From the NCBI RefSeq assembly GCF_000023865.1, contig NC_013159.1:3870001-3934000 (forward strand): a DNA stretch of 64,000 bases, read 5' to 3'. The notes under the pieces are model-generated. The model was not told where the DNA came from. It was given only the letters and a program-made list of their open reading frames with translations, and searched no databases. The position numbers and the translations under genes are program-made. The stretch is from Saccharomonospora viridis DSM 43017. GTDB taxonomy: Bacteria; Actinomycetota; Actinomycetes; Mycobacteriales; Pseudonocardiaceae. Shown here one piece after another: positions 26,582 through 36,900 of this stretch (its first letter is position 1; every line of letters begins with the position of its first letter).

Positions 26582-27802
26582 TCAGCCTTCGCGGAGGGTT
26601 GTGAGCATGGCCTCCACGGCGACGCGGGGTTTGACGTTCCAGGCGATGGCATCGCGACAAGCCAGGACCGCCTCGAGACGTCGCAACGTCGACACGGGGG
26701 TCCACTCCCTGGCCGCCTCGGCCGCCTGCTCGGCGACGTCGGGATGGTTCAGTGCCGCGTCCGAACCGCTCGACAACACGAGCACGTCGCGATAGAAGCC
26801 CGCGAGGTCCATGAGGGCGAGGTCGAGAGTGTCCCGCTGGGTCCGGGTCGCCCGGGATTTCTGCTTCTTCTCCAATGCGCGGACGGCCGCGTCGGCGGCA
26901 CGTTTCGCCGCGGCGACGCCCTTGCCCGTGCCACCGGATCCCATCGCGGTGCGCAAAGCGTCCTGTTCGGCCTCGTCCCGGGCCTTGCTCACCTCGGTGG
27001 CGTCGGCCTCCGCCGTCGAGATCAGCTCGTCGGCGCAACGGAACACGTCCTCGGCCCGACGCAACCCGAGCGGAATACGGAGCACCGCGGCCCGCCGGGC
27101 ACGCGCGTTCTCGTCCGTGGCCAGTCTGCGAGCCCGACCCACATGACCGCCACACACCGACGCCGCCCACCGCGCCCGCTCCGGGTCGATGCCGTCACGT
27201 TCGACGAGGACGGTGGCGATCGCCTCCGGCGAGGGGGTCCGCAGGTTCACCGTCCGGCACCGCGACCGAATGGTGATGCTGATGTCGTCGGGGTGATCCG
27301 ACGGCGCGCACAAGAGGAACACCGTACGCTCGGGCGGCTCCTCCACGGCCTTGAGCAGCGCGTTCGACGCGCCCTCGGTCAACCGGTCGGCATCCTCGAT
27401 GATCACGATCTGCCATCGCCCGGTAGTGGGCCTACGCGCGGCGGCCTGCACCAGAGCCCGCATCTCCGAGACCGAGATGGAAAGTCCCTCGGGGACGACC
27501 AACTTCACGTCGGCGTGAGTGCCCGCGAGTGTCGTGTGACATCCCTGGCACCGGCCGCAGCCGGCGTCGACGGTGCACTGCAGTGCCGCCGCGAACGTCC
27601 GGGCCGCCACCGACCGTCCCGAACCGGGCGGGCCGGTGAACAGCCACGCATGGGTCATGGAACCCGGATCGGTGGTGCGGCCCGACACCAACGCGGCCGC
27701 CGATTCGGCCGCCGCCGAGAGGGTCTCCACGGCGGGCTCCTGCCCGACGAGTTGCGACCACACCCGGCCGACCGTTGCACCGGACGCGGCGGGATCCGTC
27801 AC
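26582..27802 (-). CDS. holB: DNA polymerase III subunit delta'
   Basis: A 406-residue clamp-loader subunit. VWSQLVGQEPAVETL starts the AAA+ domain. The P-loop is GPPGSGRS, with Arg in place of the ATP-binding Lys as usual for delta'. A four-Cys zinc module is present (CTVDAGCGRCQGCH). EDADRLTEGASNALLKAVEEPP and the SRC sensor ([11 protein letters not shown]) are conserved. GTG at 27802 follows the stop of the kinase fusion by two bases and has GGAGGTGG upstream. The tmk-holB order is conserved in bacteria. Confidence 0.94.
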   Translation of the reverse strand: MTDPAASGATVGRVWSQLVGQEPAVETLSAAAESAAALVSGRTTDPGSMTHAWLFTGPPGSGRSVAARTFAAALQCTVDAGCGRCQGCHTTLAGTHADVKLVVPEGLSISVSEMRALVQAAARRPTTGRWQIVIIEDADRLTEGASNALLKAVEEPPERTVFLLCAPSDHPDDISITIRSRCRTVNLRTPSPEAIATVLVERDGIDPERARWAASVCGGHVGRARRLATDENARARRAAVLRIPLGLRRAEDVFRCADELISTAEADATEVSKARDEAEQDALRTAMGSGGTGKGVAAAKRAADAAVRALEKKQKSRATRTQRDTLDLALMDLAGFYRDVLVLSSGSDAALNHPDVAEQAAEAAREWTPVSTLRRLEAVLACRDAIAWNVKPRVAVEAMLTTLREG

Positions 27803-27804
27803 GA

Positions 27805-29886
27805 CTACGCCACCTCCTGTGTGGTGGGCGGCAACGCGACTTTTCCGGACAACGCCTCCGAAACCGACACCCGTACCCGTTCGGCGACCTCGGCCTCGGT
27901 GCCCTCGGCATCGACGACGACGTACCGGTCGGGGGCCGAAGCCGCCATTTCCGCCAATATCTCCTGCACCCTCCAATGGTGCTCGGCGGTGCTCGTGGAC
28001 TGTTCGGAGGCCTCACCGGGGTCGGCGTCGAGCAGCACCGTGAGGTCGGGGCGCAACGCACCGGTCGCCCAGTCGGTGAGCCCCTCCAGTTCCGTGGCGT
28101 CGAGCCCCGCCATGGCCGACAGATGCGCCAGCGGGGTGTCCACGAACCTCTCCATCACCACGATCGCGCCCTCGTCGAGGGCCGGTCGCACGTTGCGTTC
28201 GACGATGTCGGCACGGACGGCCGCGGCGGCCAGCGCCTTCGCTCTCGCCCCGGTGAGCGCCGCGCCGGACATCAGGGAGGTCAATCGTTCGTCGTCGAGC
28301 GCGGGGTCCGCGGCCAGCACCACCCGCTGGCTGCCGCTGCCGAGCCACTGTGCCAGGTGCGCGGCTTGAGCGGCGGTGTCGGCCGCCGTGGTGCCCTCCA
28401 ACACGATGAGCAGGCCGTTCTCCCTGCGCGGCCGGCGGATGACGTTGCGAAGGTCGGCGAAGATCGGTTCGGCGCGTCGCGAGTCCATCTGCCGGTAGGC
28501 GATCACCCCGACCAACGCGGCGAGCAGCCCACCGGCCAACAGCACGGGACGGGTGCCGTCGATGATGATCTGGTTGCCCCACACGGTGACTCTCCGGGGC
28601 TTCACCAGTCCGATGAGACCGGGCACCGCTGACGTCGTGCCGAAGATGATGATCTTCATCAACGACTGGTAGATGGCGTTGATCCGGCCCCGGATGCTGT
28701 CGTCGATCTGCGAGCCGATGATCGTGATGCCGGTGAGGAACGCCGCGCCCGCGCACGCGCCCACGAGCGCGACGGCGACGAGCGCCACCGCGAGGTGCGG
28801 CGCCAAAGCCACCACGACGAGCGTCAGTCCCGCGGCCACGATGCCGACGCCGAACAGCCGCTCGTGCGGCAGTCGGCGAGCCAGTTTCGGCGCACCGGCC
28901 AAACCGACGGCGGCCCCGACGAACACGGCCACGAACAGCAGACCGAACGCGGCATCGCCACCGCCGAGACTCGACGAGTACGGCTTGGCCGAGCCGATCA
29001 CCGCGCCACCGGCCGCGAACGCCCCCATCATGCCGATGAGCAGCCCTCGGACGAGCGGCGTGCTCCGGACGAACCGCACACCGTCCCGCACCATGCTGCG
29101 CAGGCCGCCCGACTGTTCCTCGGCCTCGCGCTTGACCTGACCGGTCTTCGCCTCGGGCATCGGGTGGACGTTGCGCAGCGAGAGCTCGGGGATGCGGGCG
29201 ACCAGCAGCGCGCTGGCCAGGTACAACAGGCCGTTGAGAACGACGACGATCTTGGCGGTGCCGAATTCCCCCAACAAGCTCGGCGGCAGGTTGAAGGTCG
29301 TCTGGATACCCGTGAGGACCGCGTACAGGCCGGCACCGGTTACGACGGAAACCCCGTAGGTCATGACCATGCCGAGCTGATTCGCCGTTTCCACCTGATC
29401 CCGCCGGCGAAGCAGATTCGGCACGGCGGCGTCCTTGGACGGAATCCACATCATGGCGGCGGAACCGACCAAGAAGTTGCCGATGAACAACCACAGCGGC
29501 GTACCCACGACCGCGATGGAAATGAGCAGACCGAAACGCGCGATATCCGCAACGATCATGATCTTGCGCCGGTCGAATCGGTCCGCGAGCATCCCACCGA
29601 GTGGCGCGAACAACAGGCCGGGAAGCAGCTGCGTCAACACGACCCCGGCGAAAGCGAAGTTCTGAGCCGTGTAGTTGTCGGTGAACTTCGTGACCAAACC
29701 GGTCAGGGCCAACAACGACAACCAGTCGGCCACGCTGCACAAATACGTGACCGCCCACAGCCGGCGAAAGGGACGAATGGCCAGTACCCGGCGTATTCTT
29801 CCGACGGTCGACGACGCCTCAGCGGGCGCGTTCGATCGCGCCCCGACGCCTCGTTCCCTTTGTCGCGACTCGCTGATGGACCCCAC
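27805..29886 (-). CDS. MFS transporter fused to a degenerate dTMP-kinase-like domain
   Basis: A 693-residue fusion. Residues ~30-470 form a 12-helix MFS domain (FAPLGGMLADRFDRRKIMIV is the loop 2-3 motif). From ~491 a thymidylate-kinase-like domain begins. Its P-loop region reads LEGTTAADTAAQ instead of the normal E-G-x-D-G-x-G-K-S/T, so the Walker A lysine and glycines are lost. The dTMP motif D-R-Y is ERFVDTPLAH. DLTVLLDADPGEA aligns with the usual D-L-T-L-x-L-D strand. MFS-Tmk fusions next to holB are known in actinobacteria; the kinase half here is probably inactive. GTG start; start uncertain. Confidence 0.85.
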   Translation of the reverse strand: MGSISESRQRERGVGARSNAPAEASSTVGRIRRVLAIRPFRRLWAVTYLCSVADWLSLLALTGLVTKFTDNYTAQNFAFAGVVLTQLLPGLLFAPLGGMLADRFDRRKIMIVADIARFGLLISIAVVGTPLWLFIGNFLVGSAAMMWIPSKDAAVPNLLRRRDQVETANQLGMVMTYGVSVVTGAGLYAVLTGIQTTFNLPPSLLGEFGTAKIVVVLNGLLYLASALLVARIPELSLRNVHPMPEAKTGQVKREAEEQSGGLRSMVRDGVRFVRSTPLVRGLLIGMMGAFAAGGAVIGSAKPYSSSLGGGDAAFGLLFVAVFVGAAVGLAGAPKLARRLPHERLFGVGIVAAGLTLVVVALAPHLAVALVAVALVGACAGAAFLTGITIIGSQIDDSIRGRINAIYQSLMKIIIFGTTSAVPGLIGLVKPRRVTVWGNQIIIDGTRPVLLAGGLLAALVGVIAYRQMDSRRAEPIFADLRNVIRRPRRENGLLIVLEGTTAADTAAQAAHLAQWLGSGSQRVVLAADPALDDERLTSLMSGAALTGARAKALAAAAVRADIVERNVRPALDEGAIVVMERFVDTPLAHLSAMAGLDATELEGLTDWATGALRPDLTVLLDADPGEASEQSTSTAEHHWRVQEILAEMAASAPDRYVVVDAEGTEAEVAERVRVSVSEALSGKVALPPTTQEVA

Positions 29887-30011
29887 CCCATAAAACTCGG
29901 CGCTGCCGTGCGATCAGGGTAGCGCCGAACTCAGAACGCGCGGTGCGGAGTCAAAACATCACCTAGGGTCAGCGACTCGACACTATTTGTGCGCGTATCG
30001 GGTATCGGGTG

Positions 30012-30482
30012 TCATCCGAAAATACCGGTCACGCTTTCCACAAAACTGACCACGAACTGAATAGCGACCAAAATGAAGATCACCATCAGGACGAGTGCCA
30101 CCGCCAGCCCCGCCGACCCGGACGACGGCTTGCGCACGTGCGGCGCCGGACGACGAGGACGCGGCCGATCCCCCGGCTGCCTGCGCAACCGCAGGATCGG
30201 CGCCAACAACGTGGGCCTGGACGCCCGGACCAGCCCGGACCGCGGCGATACCGCGGCGGCTCCGTTGCCCGCCTCCCCGGACGCATTCTTCGCACCGCTC
30301 TCCACAGCCATCTCGGCCTCCACCAGCCGTCGCACCGCCTCGCGGTCCATACCGGAGGGTTGCGCGACATCGGCACCGGGAGCGTCACCGGCGGTGGTCT
30401 TCTCTTCCCGCGTTCCGCCGCTGAGCGGATCACTGAATGGCTTCGGTGGCTCGGGGTTCTGCGTACCGTCCGCGTCCACCAC
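30012..30482 (-). CDS. Small C-terminally anchored membrane protein, unknown
   Basis: A 156-residue protein. The first ~115 residues are polar and disordered, Pro/Arg/Glu-rich (DREAVRRLVEAEMAVESG is the only helical patch). One transmembrane helix follows (GLAVALVLMVIFILVAIQFVV) near the C terminus. No family recognised. GTG at 30482 is the second of two adjacent options with AGGGAGG upstream. It lies between topA and the MFS fusion in the same direction. Confidence 0.65.
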   Translation of the reverse strand: MVDADGTQNPEPPKPFSDPLSGGTREEKTTAGDAPGADVAQPSGMDREAVRRLVEAEMAVESGAKNASGEAGNGAAAVSPRSGLVRASRPTLLAPILRLRRQPGDRPRPRRPAPHVRKPSSGSAGLAVALVLMVIFILVAIQFVVSFVESVTGIFG

Positions 30483-30672
30483 ACGTCCTCCCTGTCCGGC
30501 TTCCGGGCATGGCCACCCGACACAGCATCACGGGACGCCATCGCGAGGCGTCACTGTGCGTGCCGTATCGAGCGCCGCGTGTACATCAGCGTAGCGGCGC
30601 CCGATCGACTCGCCACCCATCCATCGGGCGCATCTACTGATCACGCAGCGCGTTCGGCCCACCGGACCGGGA

Positions 30673-33438
30673 TCAGTCCTTCGACTTCGCCGCGGCAGCG
30701 GTCTTCTTCCGAGCAGTGCCCTTCTTCGCGGGCCCCTTGGCCCGTTTCTCGGCCAACAGCTCGGCGGCACGTTCGGGGGTGAGATCTTCCACGGTGTCCG
30801 ACTTACGCAACGAGGCGTTGTACTCACCGTCGGTGACATACGGTCCGAATCGCCCGTCCTTCACCACGATGGGCTTACCGGACACGGGGTCCTCACCCAG
30901 TTCCTTGAGCGGCGGCTTGGCCGCGGCCTGCCGCCCCCGCCGTTTCGGCTCTGCGTAGATCTTGAGCGCTTCCTCCAGCGTGATCTCGAAGATCTGTTCC
31001 TCGCTGGACAGCGACCGCGAATCCGAACCTTTCTTCAGATAGGGCCCGTAGCGGCCGTTCTGCGCGGTGATCTCCTCGCCGGTCTCCGGATCGGTGCCCA
31101 CCACTCGAGGCAGGGACAACAGCTTGAGCGCGTCGTCGAGCGTGACGTCCTCCACCGACATCGACTTGAACAGCGACGCCGTCCGGGGCTTCGGTTTCTT
31201 CGCCTTGCCCGTCTTCTTCCCGTCGGCGGACTCCTCCGGTTCGGGCAGCACCTCCGTGACATAGGGCCCGAACCGGCCTTCCTTGACCACGATCTCGTGC
31301 CCCGTCTCCGGGTCGGTACCGAGCACCCGGCCCTCCTGCGGGGTCGCGAACAACTTCTCCGCGACCTCGACCGTGAGCTCGTCCGGCGGCAGGTCCTCCG
31401 GCAGGTTCGCACGCTGCGACTGGCCGTCCACCTCCCGTTCGAGGTACGGCCCGTACCGCCCGACCCGCACATAGACCTGGCGGCCCTCGTTGTCCCGGAA
31501 CATCGGAATCGAGTTGATCTCGCGGGCGTCGATGTCCTCCACCCCGGAACCGACCAGTTTCTTCAACCCGCCGAGACTGCCGATGGAGGAGCTGTCGTCG
31601 TCCTTGCCGTTACCGAAGTAGAACCGCGACAACCACTCGGTGCGCTCCTCCTCGCCGGCGGCGATGCGGTCCAGCTCGTCCTCCATCGCGGCGGTGAAGT
31701 AGTAGTCCACCAGCCGTTCGAAATGCCGCTCCATGAGCCCGACCACCGAGAACGCCACCCACGACGGCACGAGCGCGGAGCCCTTCTTCCACACGTACCC
31801 GCGGTCCTGGATGGTCTTGATGATCGACGCGTACGTGGACGGCCTGCCGATACCGAGCTCCTCCAGCTTGCTCACCAGACTCGGCTCGCTGTACCTCGAC
31901 GGCGGCGAGGTGGCGTGGGAGTCCGGGCGCAGCTCCGTCGCCGTCAACGACTGGTCCTTGACCAGCCGCGGCAGCCTGCTCTGCTTGTCGTCGGCCTCTC
32001 CACCCGCCTCGGTGTCCACCGACTCGACGTAGGCCTTCAAGAAGCCGGGGAACGTGATCGTGCGGCCGGAAGCCGAGAACACACATTCCTCACCGCTCGC
32101 CGCGGTGCCGGCGATCTTCACCGACATCGTGGTGCCCTTGGCGTCGGCCATCTGCGAGGCGATGGTGCGCTGCCAGATCAGCTCGTACAGCTGGAACTCG
32201 TCGCTTTCCAGTTCACCGGCCACGGCACCGGGAGTGCGGAACACCTCACCGGCCGGGCGGATCGCCTCGTGAGCCTCCTGGGCGTTTTTCACCTTGCGGG
32301 TGTACTGACGCGGCTTGTCCGCGACGTACTCCGCCCCGTACAGCTCGGTGGCCTGACTGCGCGCCGCCGCGAGCGCCGACTCGGACAACGTCGTGGAGTC
32401 GGTACGCATGTAGGTGATGTAGCCGTTCTCGTACAGCCGCTGCGCGACCCGCATCGTGCGTTCGGAGGAGAACCGCAGTTTGCGCCCGGCCTCCTGCTGC
32501 AACGTCGACGTCATGAACGGCGCGTACGGCCTGCGCGTGTAGGGCTTCTCCTCGACGCTGACGACCGTGAACTCACGGTCGGCGAGCGCCTCCGCCAACC
32601 TGTTCGCCTCGGCCTCGTCCAGCACCCGCACGTCCTGCGACTGCTCCTTGAGCCGACCGTCCGGGCCGAAGTCCCGGCCCGTCGCGAGCCGGGCGCCGTC
32701 CACCATGGTCAGCCGCGCGGGAAACGACCTCGGCGTGGCCTCCGGGTCCGCGTCCCCGACGTCCATGACGGCGGCGATGTCCCAGTAAGACGCCGAGGTG
32801 AACCGCATCCGCTCGCGTTCCCGTTCGACGATGATGCGGGTGGCGACCGACTGCACACGGCCCGCCGACAACTTCGGCATGACCTTCTTCCACAGCACGG
32901 GGGAGACCTCGTAGCCGTAGAGCCGGTCCAGGATGCGACGGGTCTCCTGGGCGTCCACCAGGTTGAGGTCGAGGTCACGAGTGTTCTCAGCGGCAGCGCG
33001 GATGGCTTGTTCGGTCACCTCGTGGAACACCATGCGGCGCACCGGCACCTTCGGCTTGAGCGCCTCCAACAGGTGCCACGCGATGGCCTCGCCCTCCCGG
33101 TCCGGGTCGGTGGCCAGGTACAGCTCGTCGACGTCCTTCAGCAGGCTCTTCAGCTCACTGACCGTCGCCTTCTTGTCCGGCGTGATGATGTAGAGCGGCT
33201 CGAAGTCGTTGTCGACGTCCACACCCAGCCGCGCCCATGCCTGGCCTTTGTACTTCGCGGGCACGTCAGCTGCTCCCCGGGGCAGATCACGGACATGGCC
33301 GCGGGAAGATTCGACGACGTAGTCGCTCCCGAGATACGGAGCGATCTTGCGGGCTTTGGTCGGTGACTCGACGATCACCAATCTCCGGCGACCGTCACCG
33401 TTCGTGCCCGTTTTCTTCGTCCGTGTCGATCCAGCCAC
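30673..33438 (-). CDS. topA: DNA topoisomerase I
   Basis: A 921-residue type IA topoisomerase relaxing negative supercoils. The TOPRIM domain starts RRLVIVESPTKARKI and contains DPDREGEAIAWHL (acidic triad). The active-site tyrosine is in YITYMRTDSTTLSE. Actinobacterial C-terminal repeats of the type E-(T/S)-G-x-x-I/V followed by G-R-(F/Y)-G-P-Y-(V/L) occur four times instead of zinc fingers. The end is Lys/Ala-rich (KKGTARKKTAAAAKSKD). GTG start. Confidence 0.96.
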   Translation of the reverse strand: MAGSTRTKKTGTNGDGRRRLVIVESPTKARKIAPYLGSDYVVESSRGHVRDLPRGAADVPAKYKGQAWARLGVDVDNDFEPLYIITPDKKATVSELKSLLKDVDELYLATDPDREGEAIAWHLLEALKPKVPVRRMVFHEVTEQAIRAAAENTRDLDLNLVDAQETRRILDRLYGYEVSPVLWKKVMPKLSAGRVQSVATRIIVERERERMRFTSASYWDIAAVMDVGDADPEATPRSFPARLTMVDGARLATGRDFGPDGRLKEQSQDVRVLDEAEANRLAEALADREFTVVSVEEKPYTRRPYAPFMTSTLQQEAGRKLRFSSERTMRVAQRLYENGYITYMRTDSTTLSESALAAARSQATELYGAEYVADKPRQYTRKVKNAQEAHEAIRPAGEVFRTPGAVAGELESDEFQLYELIWQRTIASQMADAKGTTMSVKIAGTAASGEECVFSASGRTITFPGFLKAYVESVDTEAGGEADDKQSRLPRLVKDQSLTATELRPDSHATSPPSRYSEPSLVSKLEELGIGRPSTYASIIKTIQDRGYVWKKGSALVPSWVAFSVVGLMERHFERLVDYYFTAAMEDELDRIAAGEEERTEWLSRFYFGNGKDDDSSSIGSLGGLKKLVGSGVEDIDAREINSIPMFRDNEGRQVYVRVGRYGPYLEREVDGQSQRANLPEDLPPDELTVEVAEKLFATPQEGRVLGTDPETGHEIVVKEGRFGPYVTEVLPEPEESADGKKTGKAKKPKPRTASLFKSMSVEDVTLDDALKLLSLPRVVGTDPETGEEITAQNGRYGPYLKKGSDSRSLSSEEQIFEITLEEALKIYAEPKRRGRQAAAKPPLKELGEDPVSGKPIVVKDGRFGPYVTDGEYNASLRKSDTVEDLTPERAAELLAEKRAKGPAKKGTARKKTAAAAKSKD

Positions 33439-33729
33439 GCTGTCCCGCTCTTTCGCTTGATTTCACTCGTTCGACCAGCCAGTGTGCACGCCGCGCGCTG
33501 TCACTGTCCGCTCAGGTGTTGCAACACACCAGCGCACACGCACGTTCCGCCCGCTGATGAGAGGTCGATGACATCTCCTTTTCCACTCCTAGCACGTGAC
33601 ACACCACGCACCACGTCCAGGGCATACGGTGATGAGTCCGGCACCCGAGGCACGCGGAGTGTCACCGTCAGCCGATGCTGTGCACCACGGACACGGATTC
33701 CCAGCCCGAGGCCGAAGAAACGACCGCGT

Positions 33730-34368
33730 TCACGGTCTCGGCGAGTCCAGCCGGGGGGCGGGATCGGAACCGGTGAGCTGTCGACACGCCGGAGCCTCCC
33801 GACTGGCCTCGCTCAACGCGGGCACGGAGTCGAACTCACCCAGCAGGTTGAGCTCCCCGATCTCGTCCAGTGGTTTTTTGACCGAGCTCACAGCTTGGCG
33901 ACTGGCTTCGGGCCCCTGCGCGGCCTCGAGTTCGTCCAGCACGCTACGTGCGCGGTCACGGATGGCAGAGTACGTCGCGACAGCGTCACGTCGTACCTCT
34001 TCGGCCCCCTCCACCGGCGGCGGGTCGAGGTTGTCCAGCCGATCGAGTGTACGTTCGAGGCCACCCACCACCACCTGCAACAACTCGCCCGACGTCTCCG
34101 AGGCGCGTTGCACGGTGCTCGCATCCACGGTCGGCATCTTCGACACCGAACGGACCAGCTCGGAAACCGCGCCGCAGTAATCCTCGGCCCAGGCCACGGT
34201 GGCCTCGGACACCTCGTCGCCGGCACGTCGCTTCGGACCCGGTGCCTCCTGCGCGGCCGACGGCACCGAACTCGAACGCGGTTCGGGCGGGGCGGAGCCA
34301 CAGCCCGCGGCGATCACGCACACGGCAACGGCTGCGCACAGGCCGACCCTGAGCTTGAGCCGGTGCAC
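33730..34368 (-). CDS. Lipoprotein of unknown function
   Basis: A 212-residue exported protein. The signal peptide RLKLRVGLCAAVAVCVIAAG ends in a lipobox (IAAGC, then GS). The mature part is mainly helical (EDYCGAVSELVRSVSKM; VVVGGLERTLDRLDNL; RDRARSVLDELEAAQG) with two further Cys that may pair. GTG at 34368 is chosen for GGAG upstream and for placing the signal at the N terminus. No family recognised. It follows hppA after a terminator. Confidence 0.75.
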   Translation of the reverse strand: MHRLKLRVGLCAAVAVCVIAAGCGSAPPEPRSSSVPSAAQEAPGPKRRAGDEVSEATVAWAEDYCGAVSELVRSVSKMPTVDASTVQRASETSGELLQVVVGGLERTLDRLDNLDPPPVEGAEEVRRDAVATYSAIRDRARSVLDELEAAQGPEASRQAVSSVKKPLDEIGELNLLGEFDSVPALSEASREAPACRQLTGSDPAPRLDSPRP

Positions 34369-34553
34369 ACACACCTCCGAAGCGAATGAGGCCAACGGCT
34401 GCACTCTAGGGCGTGTTTCCCACGTTCCGCTCACCGGCTTCGGGGATGTGACGCGTCCGGACCGGGACGACCAGACGAGTTCCGTCCCGACCCGGCCCCG
34501 GGAGGCCTCGAAGTCATCCGAAATCCGCCGAACCCGACCGGACCACCCATACC

Positions 34554-34593
34554 CGTCGAACCGGCCGAATCAACTGAGCCGGCCGGTTCGACG
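34554..34593 (-). terminator. Hairpin terminator downstream of hppA
   Basis: Perfect 13-base inverted repeat (CGTCGAACCGGCC at 34554-34566 and its complement at 34581-34593) with a 14-base loop, about 20 bases after the hppA stop codon. No T-tract is visible. Confidence 0.75.
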
Positions 34594-34614
34594 AAACGGT
34601 TCGCAGTGTGGTCC

Positions 34615-36900
34615 TCAGACCTTCGTCGTGGCACCCTCCACCGCCGGCGTGTCGGTCACGGCCGACTCCCGCCGCTTCGACACCACGATCGCCACCACGA
34701 TGATCAACACCGAGACGATCGCGATACCCAGCCTGACAGGGGTGGACGCACTCTCCCCCACCGACAGACTCACCACCGCCGGGGCGATCAACAACGACAC
34801 CAGGTTCATCACCTTGAGCAGCGGGTTGATGGCCGGGCCCGCCGTGTCCTTGAACGGGTCGCCGACCGTGTCGCCGATGACCGTCGCCGCGTGTGCCTCG
34901 GAGTTCTTACCACCGTGGTGGCCGTCCTCCACCAGCTTCTTGGCGTTGTCCCACGCACCACCGGAGTTGGCCAGGAACACCGCCATCAACATGCCCGTGG
35001 CGATGGCACCGCCCAGATAACCGGCCAACGCGCCGGTACCGAGGCCGAAGCCCACCGCGATCGGCGCGAACACCGCCAACAGGCCGGGCGTGGCGAGTTC
35101 CCGCAACGAATCCCGGGTGACGATGTCCACCACCTTGCCGTACTCGGGCCTCGTCGTGCCCTCCATGATCCCCGGGATGGTCTTGAACTGGCGGCGCACC
35201 TCGTACACCACCGCGCCCGCGGCCCGCGACACCGCGTTCACCGCCAGACCGGAGAACAGGAACACCACTGCAGCGCCGATCACCACACCGACGAGCGTGT
35301 TCGGCGCGATGATGTCGCTGAGGAACGCGTCGCTCACCTCACCCAACGTGGCACCCGCCTCCGTCAGCGCCCGCCCGATCGCGTCCGAGTACGACCCGAA
35401 CAGCGCCGTGGCGGCCAGCACCGCCGTCGAGATCGCGATGCCCTTGGTGATCGCCTTGGTGGTGTTGCCCACCGCGTCCAACTCGGTCAGGATCTGCGCA
35501 CCCTCACCTTCGGTGAGATCACCGGACATCTCGGCGATGCCCTGCGCGTTGTCCGACACCGGGCCGAAGGTGTCCATCGCCACGATGACACCGACGGTGG
35601 TCAGCAGCCCGGTGCCCGCCAACGCCACGGCGAACAACGCCACCGAACCACCCAACAGGTAGGCACCGAACACGGCCGCGCCGACGACGAGCGCGGTGAA
35701 CACAGCGGACTCGAAACCGACCGAGATACCGGACAGGATCACGGTGGCGGGGCCGGTCTCCGAAGTCTTGCCGACCTCCTTCACCGGCTTGTGCTCGGTG
35801 CCGGTGTAGTAGCCGGTCAACCACAGGATCACCCCCGCGAGCACGATCCCGATGATCACCGACAGGGTCGCGATCACCGCGGGGTTGCCGTCCGCGCCCT
35901 CGAACGAACTCGGCAGGAACACGAAGGCCGCAACAGTCGACAACACCGCCGAGATCACAGCGGAGATGTAGAAGGAACGGTTGATGGTCGTCAGACCGCT
36001 CTCCCCCACGCGGGCCCGGGTGATGTAGATCCCGATGATCGCCGTGATGACACCGATCGCCGGGATGATGAGCGGGAACACCAGGCCGTGCCCGGTGGTC
36101 GCGAACGCCGCACTTCCCAAGATCAAAGCCGCCACCAGCGTGACCGCATACGACTCGAACAGATCGGCCGCCATTCCGGCGCAGTCCCCCACGTTGTCGC
36201 CCACGTTGTCGGCGATGGTGGCGGCGTTGCGCGGGTCGTCCTCGGGGATGTTCTGCTCCACCTTGCCGACCAGGTCGGCACCGACATCGGCCGCCTTGGT
36301 GAAGATGCCGCCGCCGACCCGCATGAACATCGCGATGAGGGCGGCCCCGAAACCGAAGCCCTCCAACACCTTCGGCGCTTGTCCGGTGTAGACCAACACG
36401 ACGACCGCGGCACCGAACAGCCCGAGGCCCACGGTGAACATGCCGACGACACCGCCGGTACGGAAGGCGATGCGCATGGCCTTCTCCCGCCCCTCCGGCT
36501 CCCTCGCCGCCGCCGCGACCCGGAGGTTGGCTCGCGTGGCCAACCACATCCCGAGATAGCCGATGAAGAACGAGAACGCCGCGCCGACGAGGAAGAACAC
36601 CGACCGCCCTATGCGCTCACCCAGGTTCTCGGCGGGTAGGACGAGGAGCAAAAGGAACACCACCACGCCGAAAACGGCGAGCGTGTTCCGTTGCCGATTG
36701 AGGTAGGCAGCCGCGCCTTCCTGCACGGCTTTGGCGATTTCCTGCATCTTCTCGGTGCCCTGCCCAGCGGCCAGCACCTCTTTGAGTAGGAGATAACCGA
36801 TGACCAATGCTGCAAGGGCGACCACGGCGACCACGGCGACGATGCCGTAGTCACCTCCGGAAAGCTCCAGGGAGCCTTCCGCGAGGAGTTGCCGGGACAT
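34615..36900 (-). CDS. hppA: K+-insensitive membrane H+-translocating pyrophosphatase
   Basis: A 761-residue proton pump driven by pyrophosphate hydrolysis, with about 16 transmembrane helices. The substrate loop DVGADLVGKVEQNIPEDDPRN and ADNVGDNVGDCAGMAADLFESY are diagnostic. GNTTKAITKG carries Lys at the position that is Ala in K+-dependent enzymes, so this is the K+-insensitive type (family knowledge). AGGAGGACA precedes the ATG. A 298-base divergent region separates it from the helicase gene. Confidence 0.96.
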   Translation of the reverse strand: MSRQLLAEGSLELSGGDYGIVAVVAVVALAALVIGYLLLKEVLAAGQGTEKMQEIAKAVQEGAAAYLNRQRNTLAVFGVVVFLLLLVLPAENLGERIGRSVFFLVGAAFSFFIGYLGMWLATRANLRVAAAAREPEGREKAMRIAFRTGGVVGMFTVGLGLFGAAVVVLVYTGQAPKVLEGFGFGAALIAMFMRVGGGIFTKAADVGADLVGKVEQNIPEDDPRNAATIADNVGDNVGDCAGMAADLFESYAVTLVAALILGSAAFATTGHGLVFPLIIPAIGVITAIIGIYITRARVGESGLTTINRSFYISAVISAVLSTVAAFVFLPSSFEGADGNPAVIATLSVIIGIVLAGVILWLTGYYTGTEHKPVKEVGKTSETGPATVILSGISVGFESAVFTALVVGAAVFGAYLLGGSVALFAVALAGTGLLTTVGVIVAMDTFGPVSDNAQGIAEMSGDLTEGEGAQILTELDAVGNTTKAITKGIAISTAVLAATALFGSYSDAIGRALTEAGATLGEVSDAFLSDIIAPNTLVGVVIGAAVVFLFSGLAVNAVSRAAGAVVYEVRRQFKTIPGIMEGTTRPEYGKVVDIVTRDSLRELATPGLLAVFAPIAVGFGLGTGALAGYLGGAIATGMLMAVFLANSGGAWDNAKKLVEDGHHGGKNSEAHAATVIGDTVGDPFKDTAGPAINPLLKVMNLVSLLIAPAVVSLSVGESASTPVRLGIAIVSVLIIVVAIVVSKRRESAVTDTPAVEGATTKV

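Noticed and set aside
31297-33366. 689-codon plus-strand frame opposite topA
   Set aside because: Antisense shadow of topA, typical of high-GC third-position bias.
34606-36639. 677-codon plus-strand frame opposite hppA
   Set aside because: His/Arg/Asp-rich shadow of a well-identified membrane pyrophosphatase.
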